Assembly (NCBI GenBank): GCA_003260075.1
Contig: QLIY01000010.1
Span: 272,747 to 336,746 of the forward strand
Direction of reading: 5' to 3'
Length of the DNA stretch: 64,000 bases
DNA from: Phallusia mammillata
Taxonomy: Eukaryota; Chordata; Ascidiacea; Phlebobranchia; Ascidiidae
Below, piece after piece: positions 45,601-58,600 of the stretch (the first letter of the stretch is position 1; every line of letters starts with the position of its first letter). The translations under genes and the position numbers were made by a program. The notes under the pieces are model-generated. The model made no database searches, was not told the origin of the DNA, and saw nothing but the letters and a program-made list of their open reading frames with translations.

Positions 45601-48600
45601 GAAACTTTGTAGTCGCCCGCGTCATCAAAACTGAGACCGGATATAGTGCACGTGACACCAGAACACACGGGTATGTTATTCTTCTTCCAACGAATTGGTC
45701 CAGGTTGAAGCTGGTCGTCAATATCGAGCTGAAACCACAGCAAAATGAATATAAAACGGCAATCACAAGTGATAACATTTTTTTGTTGTTAAATTTTAGA
45801 CTAAAATAATCTTTAAAATGCGTTGCATGTAAAATCAACACACTGCCTAAATTTCGAAACGATAAACAATGACATTTTATATTATGACATGAGACCAAAA
45901 TAGGACAAGACAAAACAAATTTTATTTCGAACTAAATTGATGTCGCGTTTAAAAAACAGCAAAACGGTTAAACCGAAAGATTTGATAGCGAGTTTAATCT
46001 ACCCGCAATTTACTTGTTGTTTCGGTCTTTTGTTTATATGTTCCATCATTTTTAATACTGCTAACACTAACCATCACAGCACTTAAAGTTTTGTTAACTA
46101 CTTCAATTTAATGTTTTTTTACAGGCAACTTGATTTTACATTAGCTACACACAATGACTGTTTAAAATATGTACTAATTTTAAGATTTAAATCTTTTAGA
46201 AACAAACCTCTAGTTCCATGGTGACAGATTTTCCGAGTTCAGCATATTGAGTCGAGCCATTGACTGGTGACAAACTAGTCGGTTGTAGAACTTCAAGTAT
46301 AAAATCGACCTCAGCGTTACCAAATTCGTTGCTTGCCAAACATTTGTATGTTCCAGAATCGGATGATTGCACGGCATTTATCCGTAGAACCGAATTGTTG
46401 TCGAACATTTCCATTCTACAAAGTAATGAATCGTGTTAAAGAAATCGTTTTCCTTTAAAGTATTTATATAAACAGTTGTTGTTAAGTTGATTATGAAATT
46501 TCATGCAATCATATTTAAAACGACAGCTGTTAGCAGCCATATACGCTAGTCTGTGATAAAAAAATGCATCAACGACAAATTAGCGTTTCTTTATTATCTG
46601 AAAGAAAACAAACCTGTCCACAAGAGGTCGCCAAAAGATAGTGGCTGGGGGAGATCCAAACACGTGACACTCGATGTCAACAGATTTTCCTTCAACTTGT
46701 TGATAAACTGCTTTATTGCTATCCAATGGAATAGGGCGGGAGGCTAAAAAAGGTTTTAATATTTGAAACAAATTGGCCTTGTGACACAAAAAACAACTTT
46801 TTGCTATATTTTAAATCAAATAACAGTTTTAAATGTGATGTACCTTTATAACTGTTTGCCTTATATTTAAAAAATACATATATACGACCCTTTTTGCAAA
46901 CAGGTAAAGAAAATGAAAAAAAATCAACAAGAAAATATTTTCACTTACTTAAAACGTTGACAAATGCCTGTTCAATCAACGTTCCATGTGTATTCTTTGT
47001 GACGCACTGGTAAACAGAAGAATCAGAAGATTTTAAATCCCACAGTCGTATAAGGTTCGGTGAAACGTCACGATTTGTCATTTCAGGTGCCTCTGTAAAA
47101 TATCAAACTCCGTATTACACAACATTTAGGATTAGTGGGAAAAGTCTTTGAAACATCGAATACGTTTTACCCGCTATCTTAAAGTCTTATTTTTCTCTTT
47201 CTGACTTTTACATCTAAGTTAATAAAAAAACTTTTTTATGCATATTTGAAGTTTGTAACATATGGTAACGTGATGAGATGTCATTTACTACAAGTGCTTA
47301 CAATGTAACAAAAAGATAAAATAGGCATCTGCATTTCGTGCTAAATTTGATTAACAGATTGAAAAGCGAATGGTTTATTATCAACACAACTGCTCACCAT
47401 CAATTGGAACACCATTAATCCTCCATGACGTGGTTGGAGTGGGAAGACCTTCGACGTCACACCTAATCTCAACACTGCCACCTGGTGTCTGTACCACGTC
47501 ACGAGGCTTGCTCTCATCCGACGCAAAAAACGGCCTGGACTGAACCTGGACGCTAGCGGTCGCTATTGCACTACCCAAGTAGTTTGTAGCGGTACACCTT
47601 AAACAAAACGTGATCTGGTAAGGTACAACGTTCAGAGTTTTACAGTAGGTGAGAAAAGTTGTTTAAAAAAGAAATGCTCCTATACGACAGGCTGGATATA
47701 TTATATTGTTTGTATGTCTCCTGTGTTTCTTTGGTAGCAGTTTTACAAAATTAGTTGTAACATTTTAAAAATCTCGTATAAAAAACACTTTTTATTACGA
47801 ACATATAACTTCGTTTAGTTTCAGCGGGGCACTTTTTACACACACAAAAGATCAAATTTAAGATGTAAAGAATCGATTTTGTTTTACAGCTTATCATTTA
47901 TTGGCTCGATGCTTTTACACTGATTTTGTTTTGTTCCGTAAGTTGTAAGTTAAGTTAAGTTTAGATTTAGGACAAGCGCTTAAACTGTTTTTTAATTACC
48001 TTATTCTATATCTGTAAATATAGTGCAAAAATCTTCAAATTTCGTTTTTATTACCTGTAATCGGCATCGTCGCTGTATGACGCGTTTGTAATCACAACAG
48101 TGTGACCAGAATCTTGAACCGTGTATCGGTCAGTTGGCCAGTTACCTGATAGTTTGGACCATTCAATTGTTGGCGTTGGTCTGAAAAATGAAACAACAGT
48201 TTGATTTTAAAGGTCGCTTGAGTTAAATGATCTTTATCGCTTCTGGCTATTTAGCAAACAAACTGTCTAAAATGTGTAGCGCAAAATGAAAATCGTTTTT
48301 CATACATTTAAATGCAAGCAAAACCGTAGCATCACACAGCAACCAAATTATAAAATATCTTACTTTCCCGTTGCGGCACATTTTAATGTCAAGGTGTCGC
48401 CCTTGAGTTGGATTTGGGGTTCTAGGCTGTTAGAAGGAGAAATAATCGCAGGTTCTCGATCAGGAACTGGGTTGGCTGTTTACAAAGCAAATACAATTGG
48501 TTATTCAGTGTAACTGCGTACATTCCCAAATACGGCTATAGCAGCAGTGGTAACCTATCCATTTTACTCCGTTTAATCGGCTTTGAAGGGGGGTAGAAAG

Positions 48601-51600
48601 ATCGGTTAGTGGTTATCCCGAAGACGATTGATTGGGCGATATGAAATATTCATGCAAATTCGTGCGTCATATGGAAGACGCAGCGGCGTTCTAGAGATTT
48701 TAATGCAGACTGTGTATTCCTATGAGAAAAGCTAATAGAAAATTCCGCCAAACATAGCAGTGATTTATGAACACCGCACTGCACAATCTGAACGATGCTT
48801 TTCTCATGCGTTCATAATTTAACTCATCAACCTATCGATTTTACATCGAAGCCAGCCCCACAAAAGAAAAGAAATATTAAGGCATGTAGGGCTACATTAA
48901 ACGTTCTTATTTGACTTACCTTTGTCTACTTTTAGTAAGTAATGTGTACCATCGGTAGATTTGCGAGTTGCCAAATCTTTTACGATGCAGTAAAACTCAA
49001 GCTTGTCGTCATTCGCAATAACATTAGCGAATACCAGACCGCCTTCGGATGTCTGAAAACACAAAAGCAGTTTTATACAACAAAGGCACATGAATAAACT
49101 AAACAGGAGCTTAAACTTAAACACTGTAACTGTCCATAAATAGGTGGATTCTTAATGGGGACAACGCCCCTTGTAGAACAGCAATTTGTATGGATATGTC
49201 GTTATCGATATTCAGCATGAACGCCAAGGGCAAATCATACAACCTTATATTATAAATAAATCATTTCCCCAAAAGGAAGCAATAAACAAATTTTTGTGTT
49301 TTTTCAACAAGTTGTTAAATTTACATTCGGGATTTTATGTGTTCAGATGAACATAAATTCATAACTGGGATCAGCCCTGGGATTGTATGTGCTTACGTTG
49401 TGTACTATTGTTATAGCAACAGATTTGAGAACAAAATTATATCCGCTACAAATGTGTTGGATACCCAATAAAATTAAAATGCCTAACAGTTAAAACAAAT
49501 CCCCCCCCCCTACTATTGTTATAGCAACAGATTTGAGAACAAAATTATATCCGCTACATATGTGTTGGATAACCAATAAAAGTAAAATGCCTAACAGTTA
49601 AAACAAACACGACGGGGTATCCTTTGCTAAACTGCAAACTATATTTTCATCAGGCCACTAGTTTTTTTTCTAATTTCTTGATGTTTTACCATTTTCATGC
49701 ATAAAACGTGATTTCACGCACAACTGCAGTTGAAACAAAATTTAACAAACACAACAAGAGTCACATATGACAGTTCCACGTGATTTAGGGATTCTGATTA
49801 ACTAACCTGTGATACCCGGTCGGAAAGCGTGAATCCGGGTTTGTTGAAGCTCCAGGTAATAGTCTGACCAGCATTGCTATCGAAGTTGCATTTGAATTGG
49901 AGCGATTCGCCTACTCGTGGTGTCAAACCTACATCTTGTGGTTGTTGATAGGGCGATTCTAGCGAAATGATATAGGATCACATTTTAAAGTGATATATTA
50001 ACGTCTTCACATTTTCTAAATGTACTAGACAGGAAAAATTATAACCAAGGCAACAAAACGAACCTAAAACTTATCAGTTTATTTCATATTTATCACAACT
50101 GCAGAGTGACAAATGACCAAATATTTAGGAATAACTGAACGTACTTGCAGCTTTTAGAGTGATTTCGTTTGTCATGGCGGTTCCATAGTCGTTGGTAGCA
50201 AAACATTGATATATGCCTTCATGCTCACTCAGTTCCTGTTCGGATAGCTTCTCACTTCCCCTATCAGATAATAAAGGTTTTCAAAGCATGAATTGTCGTA
50301 AGGCAGGACCTGCTCTCTTTGGTAAGTAAACACAATATGTTTCCTATTTAAATGCTTGACGAACAACGGTAAGATAATTGTACAAACAGCCCGGCTTTGA
50401 AAAGATGAAAAAAAATTTCGCAAATTTCGTCTTAAATTAAATGGCTATGTGAGATCCCTTTAAATTACAACAAAATTGTATTTACCATTTTAAAGTCAAT
50501 CAAACTTCCTTTGCAAACAAAATACAACAAATTTTAATGCGTCCTTACATAAATGTTATTGTTCCGTCTGTTGATGACATCACAATACTATTGTTTCCAG
50601 ACTTGGCCACCGCGAGCGGATTTCCGTCTTTTTCCCACCGATATCTGTTAATAAAGTTGCTATTAAGCCATTCCGGCAACTTTTTTGCCCAAATAACAAA
50701 CATGTTCTTTGAAAATCCACCCAGTTGACAAAAAGCAGGTGTGTTTCGTTTTTTTTTCATTATTACTTTTTTGTAAAAAAGAGCACCCAGACATTAGGTC
50801 GACTGACGATTCAAAAACATGGACTTTTTAACAATTTTAAATATAGAAGTGAATAAAATAATTCTACTTCTGAATTGTTCTACCAACCGGATTGTAAGCT
50901 ATAGTAAGCAACATAACATGCAAGGTGTTCTGTATGTAAGAATCGATAGTCAAAACAATCGATTTTATAACAAAGGCAGGTGAGTGTGGCCTCAGACGTA
51001 GGCAGACGATATTTTTTGTGTGCACAGTTTCTAAAATAGTCTCTAAATTTCATAATAGTTATGCAACACCCCAATTTTATAATAAAGGGTGGGTTACGTA
51101 AAACCCAATTCTTTGATTCGCCAGGAATACATAGTACATACGTATGAGGTTAATCTGTTTCTCATATAATCAGTGAAGCGTTGTTTAGTTTTGGCCACCT
51201 TTGGTCGCTTTACTTCCAAAATATTACCACCTTTCCCACGTGGCTAAGATAGCACGGGGAATGAACAGGGTTTGTTTTAAACTCGTGTGCATAGCTAAAA
51301 GTAAACAGCGACGTCTACTCAAGAGCAAACATTTTACACACATGGCAAGGAGCAAAGCATTGTTGACTGGTTAAGTGAGCGGTTGGGTCGAGTGAAGTGG
51401 CATCTTTAATACAGCAAGGCTGTTTGGCCAGCCGTGTAGGAAAATTTACCCTATGGGACATTTTCAAAACCAACAATGTCATGAAGCATTTTTTGCTTCA
51501 ATATCACACAGCATTCGTGCACAAATAAATTGGAATAGAACGTTTGTTTTAGGGCTTTGTTTTTTATTCACAGCACTTTCGAATTGTGTTTTAGCATGGC

Positions 51601-52622
51601 TGGTTGCGCCCTAGATACATCTTGTGCCTAATACGTAGTTTGTGCTTAGCCGATGTATTTGATTCAACAACCCACACAACATATGAAAACTAACAACCCC
51701 TACAATCGACAGAAATAAAACTTACCCATCGGTTGTTGAAACTTCGGGCAAAGCATCAGCAGCACATTTCAGTACAATCCCCACCTGGCCGATTGCATAC
51801 GTTATCTCATTGGGTTGTTGAGTTATTCTCGGGGGCCTCGGAACTAAACAAACAACAGCAACTTCAAATGTGCAAGATAGTTCATACGTCTCTTGCACTA
51901 AATTGCGATATATCACACATAGATGATAAAACTATTATGAAACAAAAAACAATAACATGTTGCAATGGATAACTTACTTGTAGCCTGCACTGCTCCCAGT
52001 AAGCAAAACATATAAGTATTATGTTACCATTGTTGCTTCAGTGTTTAAAAATTTCAAGTTAGGTTAAAGGCGCAACATGCAAGTCCCTTTTAATCACACG
52101 TGGCATGTAGTGGCATTAATTGCATCGACTTTTTGCCCTAACAAGGATACAAAATAATTTCCCGACGGAATGTGACAGGCTACAGCTGCAATGACTATTG
52201 TGACGTTGGAGGTGAAATCGATCCCTGAAGTACGTGCTTAATTTGATATGTGAGAAGTACCTATGGTTTGATATTATCTCATATATATTTTTATAAAGGA
52301 TGTTTTAATGACCCTACCTGTAAATAGAGACGGAGACAAATACTAAAAAGACATAAATTTTATGTGGGAATTCAAAAGATTTTATTGTTGGTTACACAAC
52401 ATGTGGAAATAAATTACCAACATGTCTCGTTCGACGACACTGACGTTTGAAAAGCTGTAACCATAAAACCGAACAACTTTATGAGACAATAAATATGTAG
52501 TCTTATATTTACAGTTCCCTTGTCAAACGCACAAAAATCTTACCTTCTGGGGGGATTTCAATCGACGTTGCATAACTAAAAAGTATACAGAAGATGGTGC
52601 AAATTGTTGCACGAAACTTCAT
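33669..52622 (-). CDS. L1CAM: L1-family neural cell adhesion molecule (L1CAM/NrCAM/neurofascin type), complete
   Basis: Single-pass adhesion receptor for axon growth and membrane-cytoskeleton linkage. Constitutive exons: 52544-52622, 51726-51843, 50549-50644, 50145-50260, 49807-49958, 48920-49052, 48364-48475, 48055-48180, 47398-47597, 46949-47092, 46614-46743, 46208-46415, 45548-45728, 45243-45347, 44792-44992, 44285-44405, 43745-43932, 42998-43156, 42687-42824, 41791-41926, 40773-40924, 40294-40416, 38701-38859, 35096-35221, 34909-34981, 33669-33957. They sum to 1254 residues (human L1CAM 1257). Domains: signal peptide 1-20; Ig1-Ig6 about 27-598; five FNIII about 599-1092, each from two exons as in vertebrates; membrane helix about 1103-1126; then RKKRGGKYSV (FERM-binding type), the ankyrin motif FIGQY at 1226-1230 within FNEDGSFIGQY, and the C-terminus GDAV. 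Ig6 lacks its canonical cysteines. Two candidate microexons are listed separately. Ortholog status to one vertebrate paralogue is not resolvable; tunicates probably have one member. Confidence 0.95.
34525..34530 (-). other. Candidate 6-nt microexon in the L1-family cytoplasmic tail
   Basis: On the minus strand AAAAAT lies between a strong acceptor (long pyrimidine tract ending CCAACTTCAG, with a TGC triplet 14 bases before the AG's end) and a consensus donor GTAAGTAAAA. The flanking exons end TAT AA and begin T GAC. Skipping gives Y-N-D-E; inclusion keeps frame and gives Y-K-K-I-D-E, a YxxPhi motif at Y1158. Vertebrate L1 has its 12-nt RSLE mini-exon at this exact place (GEY^RSLE). No expression evidence is available here. 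Confidence 0.6.
35222..36382. other. Left part of the large L1-family intron
   Basis: Between the membrane-helix exon and the nested plus-strand gene. The open frame at 35523-35846 has no recognisable features and no connection to the nested gene could be established. Nothing else seen. Confidence 0.45.
36383..37724 (+). CDS. Nested two-exon gene: unrecognised glycosylated type II membrane or secreted protein
   Basis: Exons 36383-36764 and 37078-37724 join in frame (A|GTAAGT ... TGCAG|GT) to 342 residues, inside the intron between the last FNIII exon and the membrane exon of the L1-family gene, on the opposite strand. The N-terminus has cysteines (MCLLACCC), then a basic stretch and one hydrophobic segment at about 43-58, suggesting signal-anchor topology. 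Six N-x-S/T sites occur, five of them in exon two, which fits an extracellular body. Around residues 76-115, a VRIYTEIEGYKYYLCTMY block followed by FGELTLEDAFMHTG is faintly like the second half of an FGF beta-trefoil (K-Y-Y-L-C-M, then LT..C.F). I would not call it an FGF on this alone. The C-terminal third is Lys/Arg-rich. No family is firmly recognised. Confidence 0.55.
37725..38700. other. Right part of the large L1-family intron
   Basis: AT-rich, no exon seen. It presumably contains the 3' UTR of the nested plus-strand gene. Confidence 0.5.
41804..42307. repeat. 247-bp segment repeated across a 10-C run, copying most of an L1-family FNIII exon
   Basis: Left copy 41804-42050, C run 42051-42060, right copy 42061-42307. 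The left copy is part of the complete FNIII-4 exon 41791-41926. The right copy has the same exon (42061-42181) without its donor end and shows four or more substitutions. The left copy breaks off inside a MITE that is whole in the right copy. Confidence 0.88.
42227..42385. mobile_element. Fold-back MITE, 159 bp
   Basis: Perfect 15-bp inverted ends, ATAAGTAAGCTGCAG at 42227-42241 and CTGCAGCTTACTTAT at 42371-42385. A second inverted pair inside (AAGGTCTTATCAGTG and CACTGATGAAGACCTT) makes the element highly self-complementary. Related pieces are at 24769-24878, 41976-42050 and near 23237. No target duplication is evident. Confidence 0.8.
43107..43269. repeat. 81-bp segment repeated across a single N, copying part of an L1-family FNIII exon
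   Basis: Left copy 43107-43187, ambiguous base 43188, right copy 43189-43269. The left copy includes the acceptor side of exon 42998-43156. The junction is one undetermined base, not a C run. Confidence 0.8.
43344..43414. mobile_element. 71-bp hAT-type mini-MITE with internal C run, target duplication GGTAAGAG
   Basis: Ends CATAGGCGTCGATTT and AAATCGACGCCTATG are exact inverted repeats, flanked by GGTAAGAG at 43336-43343 and 43415-43422. The 11-C run at 43359-43369 lies just inside the left end and has no duplicated flanks, so here the C tract may belong to the element. Confidence 0.88.
49403..49608. repeat. 98-bp segment repeated across a 10-C run (L1-family intron)
   Basis: Left copy 49403-49500, C run 49501-49510, right copy 49511-49608. 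Both begin TACTATTGTTATAGCAACAG and differ at a few bases. Confidence 0.85.
51978..51989 (-). other. Candidate 12-nt microexon after the L1-family signal peptide
   Basis: On the minus strand TGCAGGCTACAA lies between GGGAGCAG and the donor GTAAGTTA, inside the intron that separates the signal-peptide exon from Ig1. Skipping joins GAA G to TT CCG (E-V-P-R). Inclusion keeps frame and inserts four residues (E-V-Q-A-T-I-P-R). Vertebrate L1CAM has a neural 15-nt exon at the equivalent place, and neurofascin/NrCAM also vary there. The acceptor is weaker than that of the 6-nt exon. An alternative AG five bases downstream would give a 7-nt exon that breaks the frame. Confidence 0.45.
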
Positions 52623-55600
52623 CTTCAAAAGAAGCCTAAATCAATTATAATGAATTAACTACTAGCTTCAAAACAACCTATGCTCTGCAAAACACACATG
52701 TATCCAATAACTGCCAGCGTTATCAAGCCATTATACAATGGCTGGCCAGACAACTCGCATCAAGTTTAAACGTTTTGAGTGTACTTGTACTTTGGGCTGC
52801 GTTTACAAGTGCCTAATCGGTACTTGTGTGCACAGAGCATTTGACATTACATCAGCACGTTACTAAACTGACATATATTGTGAGTTGGTGTTCCTTATCT
52901 AGGCTAAAACAATCTGAATTACAACTGCTAAAATTCCTTTACGCTTCCTACGGTGTGGCAGCATTTTTTTCAAAAAACGTAATCCTGTTTTACAATTACA
53001 AATTTTGATGAGTGTGGTTGCTGCGGTAATACAATGCCAGAAAACGGCTGCTCGCAAACTCCAAACACAGGTGAACACGCGAGCTTTACTTTAAATTTTC
53101 GCTTCAACAAGTGCATTCAAATGTTCGATGTCGTTACGAAAGCCCAAGTTAAAAAATGCCCAATAGTTCACAGAAAGAACGAGATGTAAACGGGCTTGGT
53201 TTGGCATAGACCTAAATATTGATTGGGAACGGTTAAGCCAGAAAGGCAAGTCAATGAACATGCATTATTTAGCTTTTTAGGCCAGTCGGCAAATCGTTGC
53301 TTACTACAAATAGAATGGGCTTTATTCAATCCCTTCCCTTACAACGGTCTACTGCTGGTAAAAAAACAAATTTGCTTCAGTTAAATCTTTCCTGTAGACT
53401 ACTGAAAAGTTATTTCAAGCTCTGAAACGGATTTATAGCTGTACCCATCCTTTTATTTGCATAAGGTCTCTAAGCCCAAGCCCGAATGGGAAACGTCATC
53501 ATTCAGACTTTTGAGAATAACACTGATGAAAGTTAAACCGTAACATAAAGTGTAAACATATTTTGGGCCTACCATGGGCGTTACGTTAGTCCACCTATAC
53601 TCTGCTGAAAGGTTGTTTTTATATCTGAACATAAATTAAGTTAGTCAAAAACAACGCTTTTTATTATTCTACTCTGGTAAAAACAAACGATACCTTTGGA
53701 ACTAATTACATGATTTATGAACCCTTTTCAAAAAGCGATGATCGATTGAATGTAAATCTAAACTCCAGCGTATTAGACACCACTTAAAAAAGATAAGCCT
53801 CATTCTTCACAGGGAATACCATATGCGAAGACCTTAAATGCGCTGGTAAGATCAATTCTGCCTGCACGTCAGATTCCGAACCGCATCTAAATCGCGTTGT
53901 GTTGAGCAGCAACCTTGCTGAGTTTGCCCTCGACTCAACTTTCTAAACGTGTTAACTAGGACTTTTGCTAGGCCTGTTTATCGTCCCACAGACACTTAGC
54001 TCGATAAAGACTCGTGGACCACAAAGTTACACATTTGGTTACATGTTTGCCTACAACATATCGACTTCTTTTACTTGTCACACAACCTTTCTAAATGCTT
54101 CTGGGGACGGGGAGACATTTAATTCGACTCTTCAGTTGACGTCACAAACACTTCTGTGATTGCTAAAACTGCAACATTCTGCTAAATTCCACAGACTGTA
54201 TCAAATTGTTTTGTTCTATCGCTACGGTCAAATGCGTTTGACTGAACTCGGGCTACAAGCTGTTAACTGCCCGATTAACTTTAAACAAAAAACGAATCAT
54301 GCTGCGTAAATCGAAGTGGAAACAACTGGCAAGGTGATATACTACCGGCTGTATTACTAAACTTCCATAATATCTGAATAGCCAGTTACAAGCTATTATT
54401 CAAAACTGAAATGCATTACAACCTCCTAATGCATAACATGTGTTTTTCAGTTGCAGTAATGCCACTTTAAGGACTAATCCTTTTATGGCTGTCAACGACC
54501 ACGAATCGAATGACAGTAAAGGGCACAGACAAAACTTCCCACAAATGTAGTGGAACAAAAGCGGGCTAATTCACAAACGTAAGAACAAAAAACCTTGACA
54601 ACATAATTGATGCTTTGTTATCTATCCAACCAGTATACGATACACTGCTCTGCGAGCTTTTCACACCGGAATTCGATTCGAAATCAAAAATATCTCTGCC
54701 ATTAAAAGTGACGTCCTTAAAAAAATAAACACCACTATTAGCATCCTTCGCAGAGTATAACAGACCACATACCAGAACCAAATCATTGGCCAACATTAAA
54801 CCACCGGTTTCATTTACCGCAGCTGCACAAATGTAAAAATTAAATGTTCAATCTCACGTTAGGCAATGAGAAGGCGGACTTATGTAAGCGGGATCGTTTC
54901 GTAAGATAACTATTTACGTTCTCACCTATTGTAAGCACAATATTTACATAGATGTCACACACCCGTCAACTGTTTTTTGGCGTTGTGAAAATTACCGAAA
55001 GAGGCGGGCAGCGACAACAACTGCATGCATTAAGTTAACACGCGTGACAAACGTCCAAATGTGCCATTACAATAACACTCACGCAATTAGTGCGTCTCTA
55101 ATCCGAGCGAAAAATCGCCGCTTTCATCTTCAGTCAATTAAGAAAACGCATGTGTGCATTGTAGAGGTGCTAAATCGCTCACAAACGCTATATCAGCTGC
55201 TGAAAATGTTGTACAGATTAAAGAACCCTGGCATCCGAACATATACTCAAATCGGTTATGTTTAACAAAGGCGGCGTGTTACCGGCTTAGGCAAATATCA
55301 GCGCACTGTATTCTACATCCTACGCCCTTTAGAGACGAAAGACATGCTTTCACAAAGTCACGACCATTCCGTTAGGCTTCTCTTTTTAAGAACAGCAGAG
55401 CTACATCCGAAGTGCGACTTGAATAATTTATGGTGCACCAGCCCACATTGGCGAATAGAAAAAGTGCATTAGAGGATCGATACCAGTTGTGCTGGACCAC
55501 CTAATATAAACGAGCAAAAAAGGCGATACGGGGGTGTCCTAATGTTTAGCCTGTTGTGGCCGAACCGCCCTTCAACAACAATAAAAGAAATCTAAAAATC

Positions 55601-58600
55601 AATTTCAGTTTGCTGTATCTCTGCGTTAATGTCTATTGACGTGTTTGTTTTGCCTGTCAAAGTTCCCCTGGGTGCCGTTGGATTCGCTGGTAGCCTTGCT
55701 TCTGCATTTTTTTGGTAATTCCTCGAACAAGCAAATCGCTGATCTTTACAAACTTATGTTAACATGTATAAGTTGTCCTTCCTTTGCTGGATCATAAAAA
55801 GTTTTTTTTACGTTTCGAAAGCACGAAACCGTTTCAGGTGTTCAGAATAAGAGACTATGGTACAAAACAGACACGAAACCTGACATAAGGAGGCACCATT
55901 TCAGGCGCTATATTAGCAAATAATTCTAGTTTCTAGTACTTCTCTTTCAATGCTTACCAACGCAAACATTATTATTATTTCTATAAATAATCCCTCCTAT
56001 ACAATTCTCAGCAGACGTTGCAACCCCATAAGATTACATAAACTGCTGACAAGAAAAAATACCACTAGGTTGCATTCGTTTGTGTAGTTTCTTTTTTTGC
56101 CAATGTTCCCTGTTTTAACGTGCCAAAGATGCTGAATAAAACTGCTCTGACAGGAAACTAATAGCCTATTCGTAAAGGCGATTAACCAATTGAAATCTAA
56201 AAAAGGGCGCCAGAACAGAAAGTTAATCATTAACTCAGGCTTTATATTATAATGAGCTGTATACCAGAGTGCTTGTACAATACAAACCGTTCGGACCCGC
56301 AAAGCACAAATGACATGCATCGTAATGTACGGGGGCAATTGCAATTGCATCAAACCTGTTATTACAGAGTTGTCTGCTTATTTGGAGGCTAATTACAATT
56401 GCTTTCGTCGTAATACACGCTCTACACGCGACCGCCTTCTGTGACGAGCTTCAATGGACCGACAACACAAAGAGATACACATCAAACACAGGTTTTTCTT
56501 GAGTTACATTACGATTAACCTAATAGTGCTTGTATCCTTTGGAACGGGCGCCTGTCCTTACTGTTACAACACGAAACAGGAAAGACGCGCGTAAGTTTTT
56601 CTCAAACTGTTCACAATGGCAGGGAGCACCGCACAATAACTGAAAACCAAACAAGGGTCTATTAGATACAGCGTGGCTTGGTAATAGTATGTGTGCACAC
56701 GTTCTTTCTACACAATGAGCAATTGTGTACAGGTTCAACAGCGATCAGTTTTGTCAGCGAGGGGACTGGCATTGTAAAGTTGAGTGGAATTCGGCCATTG
56801 CGGTTTACAAACAACGACCCGGCGTAAACTTAGTCAGGCTTATCCCTACGTAGGTACAAAAGGTGAGAACTAAACTGTAACACATAACTGAAAAAGCTCT
56901 GTGAATAGTTCACATAACTAAAAAAATGAATAATTTAGGTCAAACTCTATTGTTTGAACTTACTAGCTTTTTAACAATTTTAAAACATTTTATAAAACAA
57001 ACAATAAAAAACAGCGTTTCTTTTTCAGCCTAATTAACAGAACGCGAAACGCTTTAAACAACCCAAATCTACTGATCTACATTTTAAAATAAAAATTTAC
57101 GCACAGTTAATAAAGTTACTTTAAATTGGCCACGCCCATCTGAACTTCACCTTGAATCTTATTCACAATAAATGATCTTTACTGCCATCTTGCAATCACA
57201 TAAATGTGCACAAATGTGTAAAAGAGCTATAGTTAATTTGTTTATTTTTTACCAATTACAGCTGTCTAGAGCGACATTTAGTAATCTAAAATTACTACTT
57301 GGTTTCAAAATTTTGCATTGCAATTGTTTATTTCGTCAAAACGATTGCCGACCTCTGCTGTTGGGCGGGTTTCTCTCACAGTGGGTTACTAATTCAACAT
57401 AAAGTAAGTCTCTCAATTTTTGCAGGTTTTGTGTGGTATGCACGATTGTATCAACCATAAGGCAAAATAAATCAGTGCTTGGGTCATCAAAGAAACTGTT
57501 TATTTAACTTACCAATTTTTAGTGATGTCGTAAAATTTAAATGCACAACCAAATCGGATTTTTCACAGTTGACACTGTGTCGTCTATGAATATAAACATT
57601 GCATCAATAATTTTAGTTTCCAAACTCACTTAGTGTTACGTCGTTTTCGCCAACTGTTGTGAACATAACTTTGCCCTGCAAAACGTATAACAATTGTCCT
57701 GTGACGCAACAGTTAGTGTTCCATTCAGTGTTGCCAGGTTGCGCTTTTGTCGCTGAATTGGGCTACTTTCGACATCGAGTTGCGGGCTTTTTTCATGAGT
57801 TGCGGGTTGCGCCTTTTTGGGCGGGTTTGTAAATGACATTTTCTACCGTATGACGAGTAATGATTGCATTATTATTGTGACGTGGAAAACGTTGTAAGTT
57901 CAATTTCGACAAGAAAAGAACTAATGAAACTGCCGAGCGTCGGAGATTTAACATCCAGCTGAGCAAAAGAATCCTTTCAGTCCACGCAATGCAACGTTCA
58001 TTTTTCAAACAAAGAAATTTAATGAACGCCTTCGCTGTTACCACGTAACAAGAATTGTCTCTTGGCAAATACCATTGTTTCAAAGGTCATTTTACTTCGT
58101 TATTAATGCGAAACATGTTTTTTTAGGTAGAGATTACAAAACTTTAAAAAGCATGAAAAGTTGGTAAACAGGGTGTGTTCAATACAGTGTTACTGGAAAC
58201 AGCTCAATTTCACGCTTGAAATGCACAAAAATGAAATCTGAAACGGAGAAACCTGAATAAAAACAGNTTGATAAAGCTGCATTTGTGAATCATTTTGCTG
58301 GTAAGTTTGGCTTTGTACTGTAATGTGAAGTTTTGTTCTAAACCTGTAAATGTTTGGTTGTTTGTGCAGGATTTGTTCGGCCTTTAAAGCATCATTTAAT
58401 ACCAAAACCCCTGTGGCCAAACAGTCGGTATGTTTACTTTATTGCGTGTTATATTGTGATTCATGCTTTATATGCTTTCGTTTTTCTTGTGCAGAAAAAC
58501 CGGAATTGACCATACCATTAAAACGAATTGTCGTTCCTTTATGGTGTCCGCGTTTTTTATTGAGCCACATTGTGTGACGTTTGCGTGAAAACAGGGGAAC

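Noticed and set aside
53953-54159. Plus-strand frame with hydrophobic start and N-glycosylation sites
   Set aside because: No in-frame ATG, no partner exon, and the resemblance to lipid-transfer proteins is too faint.
57613-57661. Minus-strand exon-like piece reading GKVMFTTVGENDVTL, like an Ig strand
   Set aside because: The only nearby downstream exon candidate (about 57511-57595) hits a stop in the required frame.
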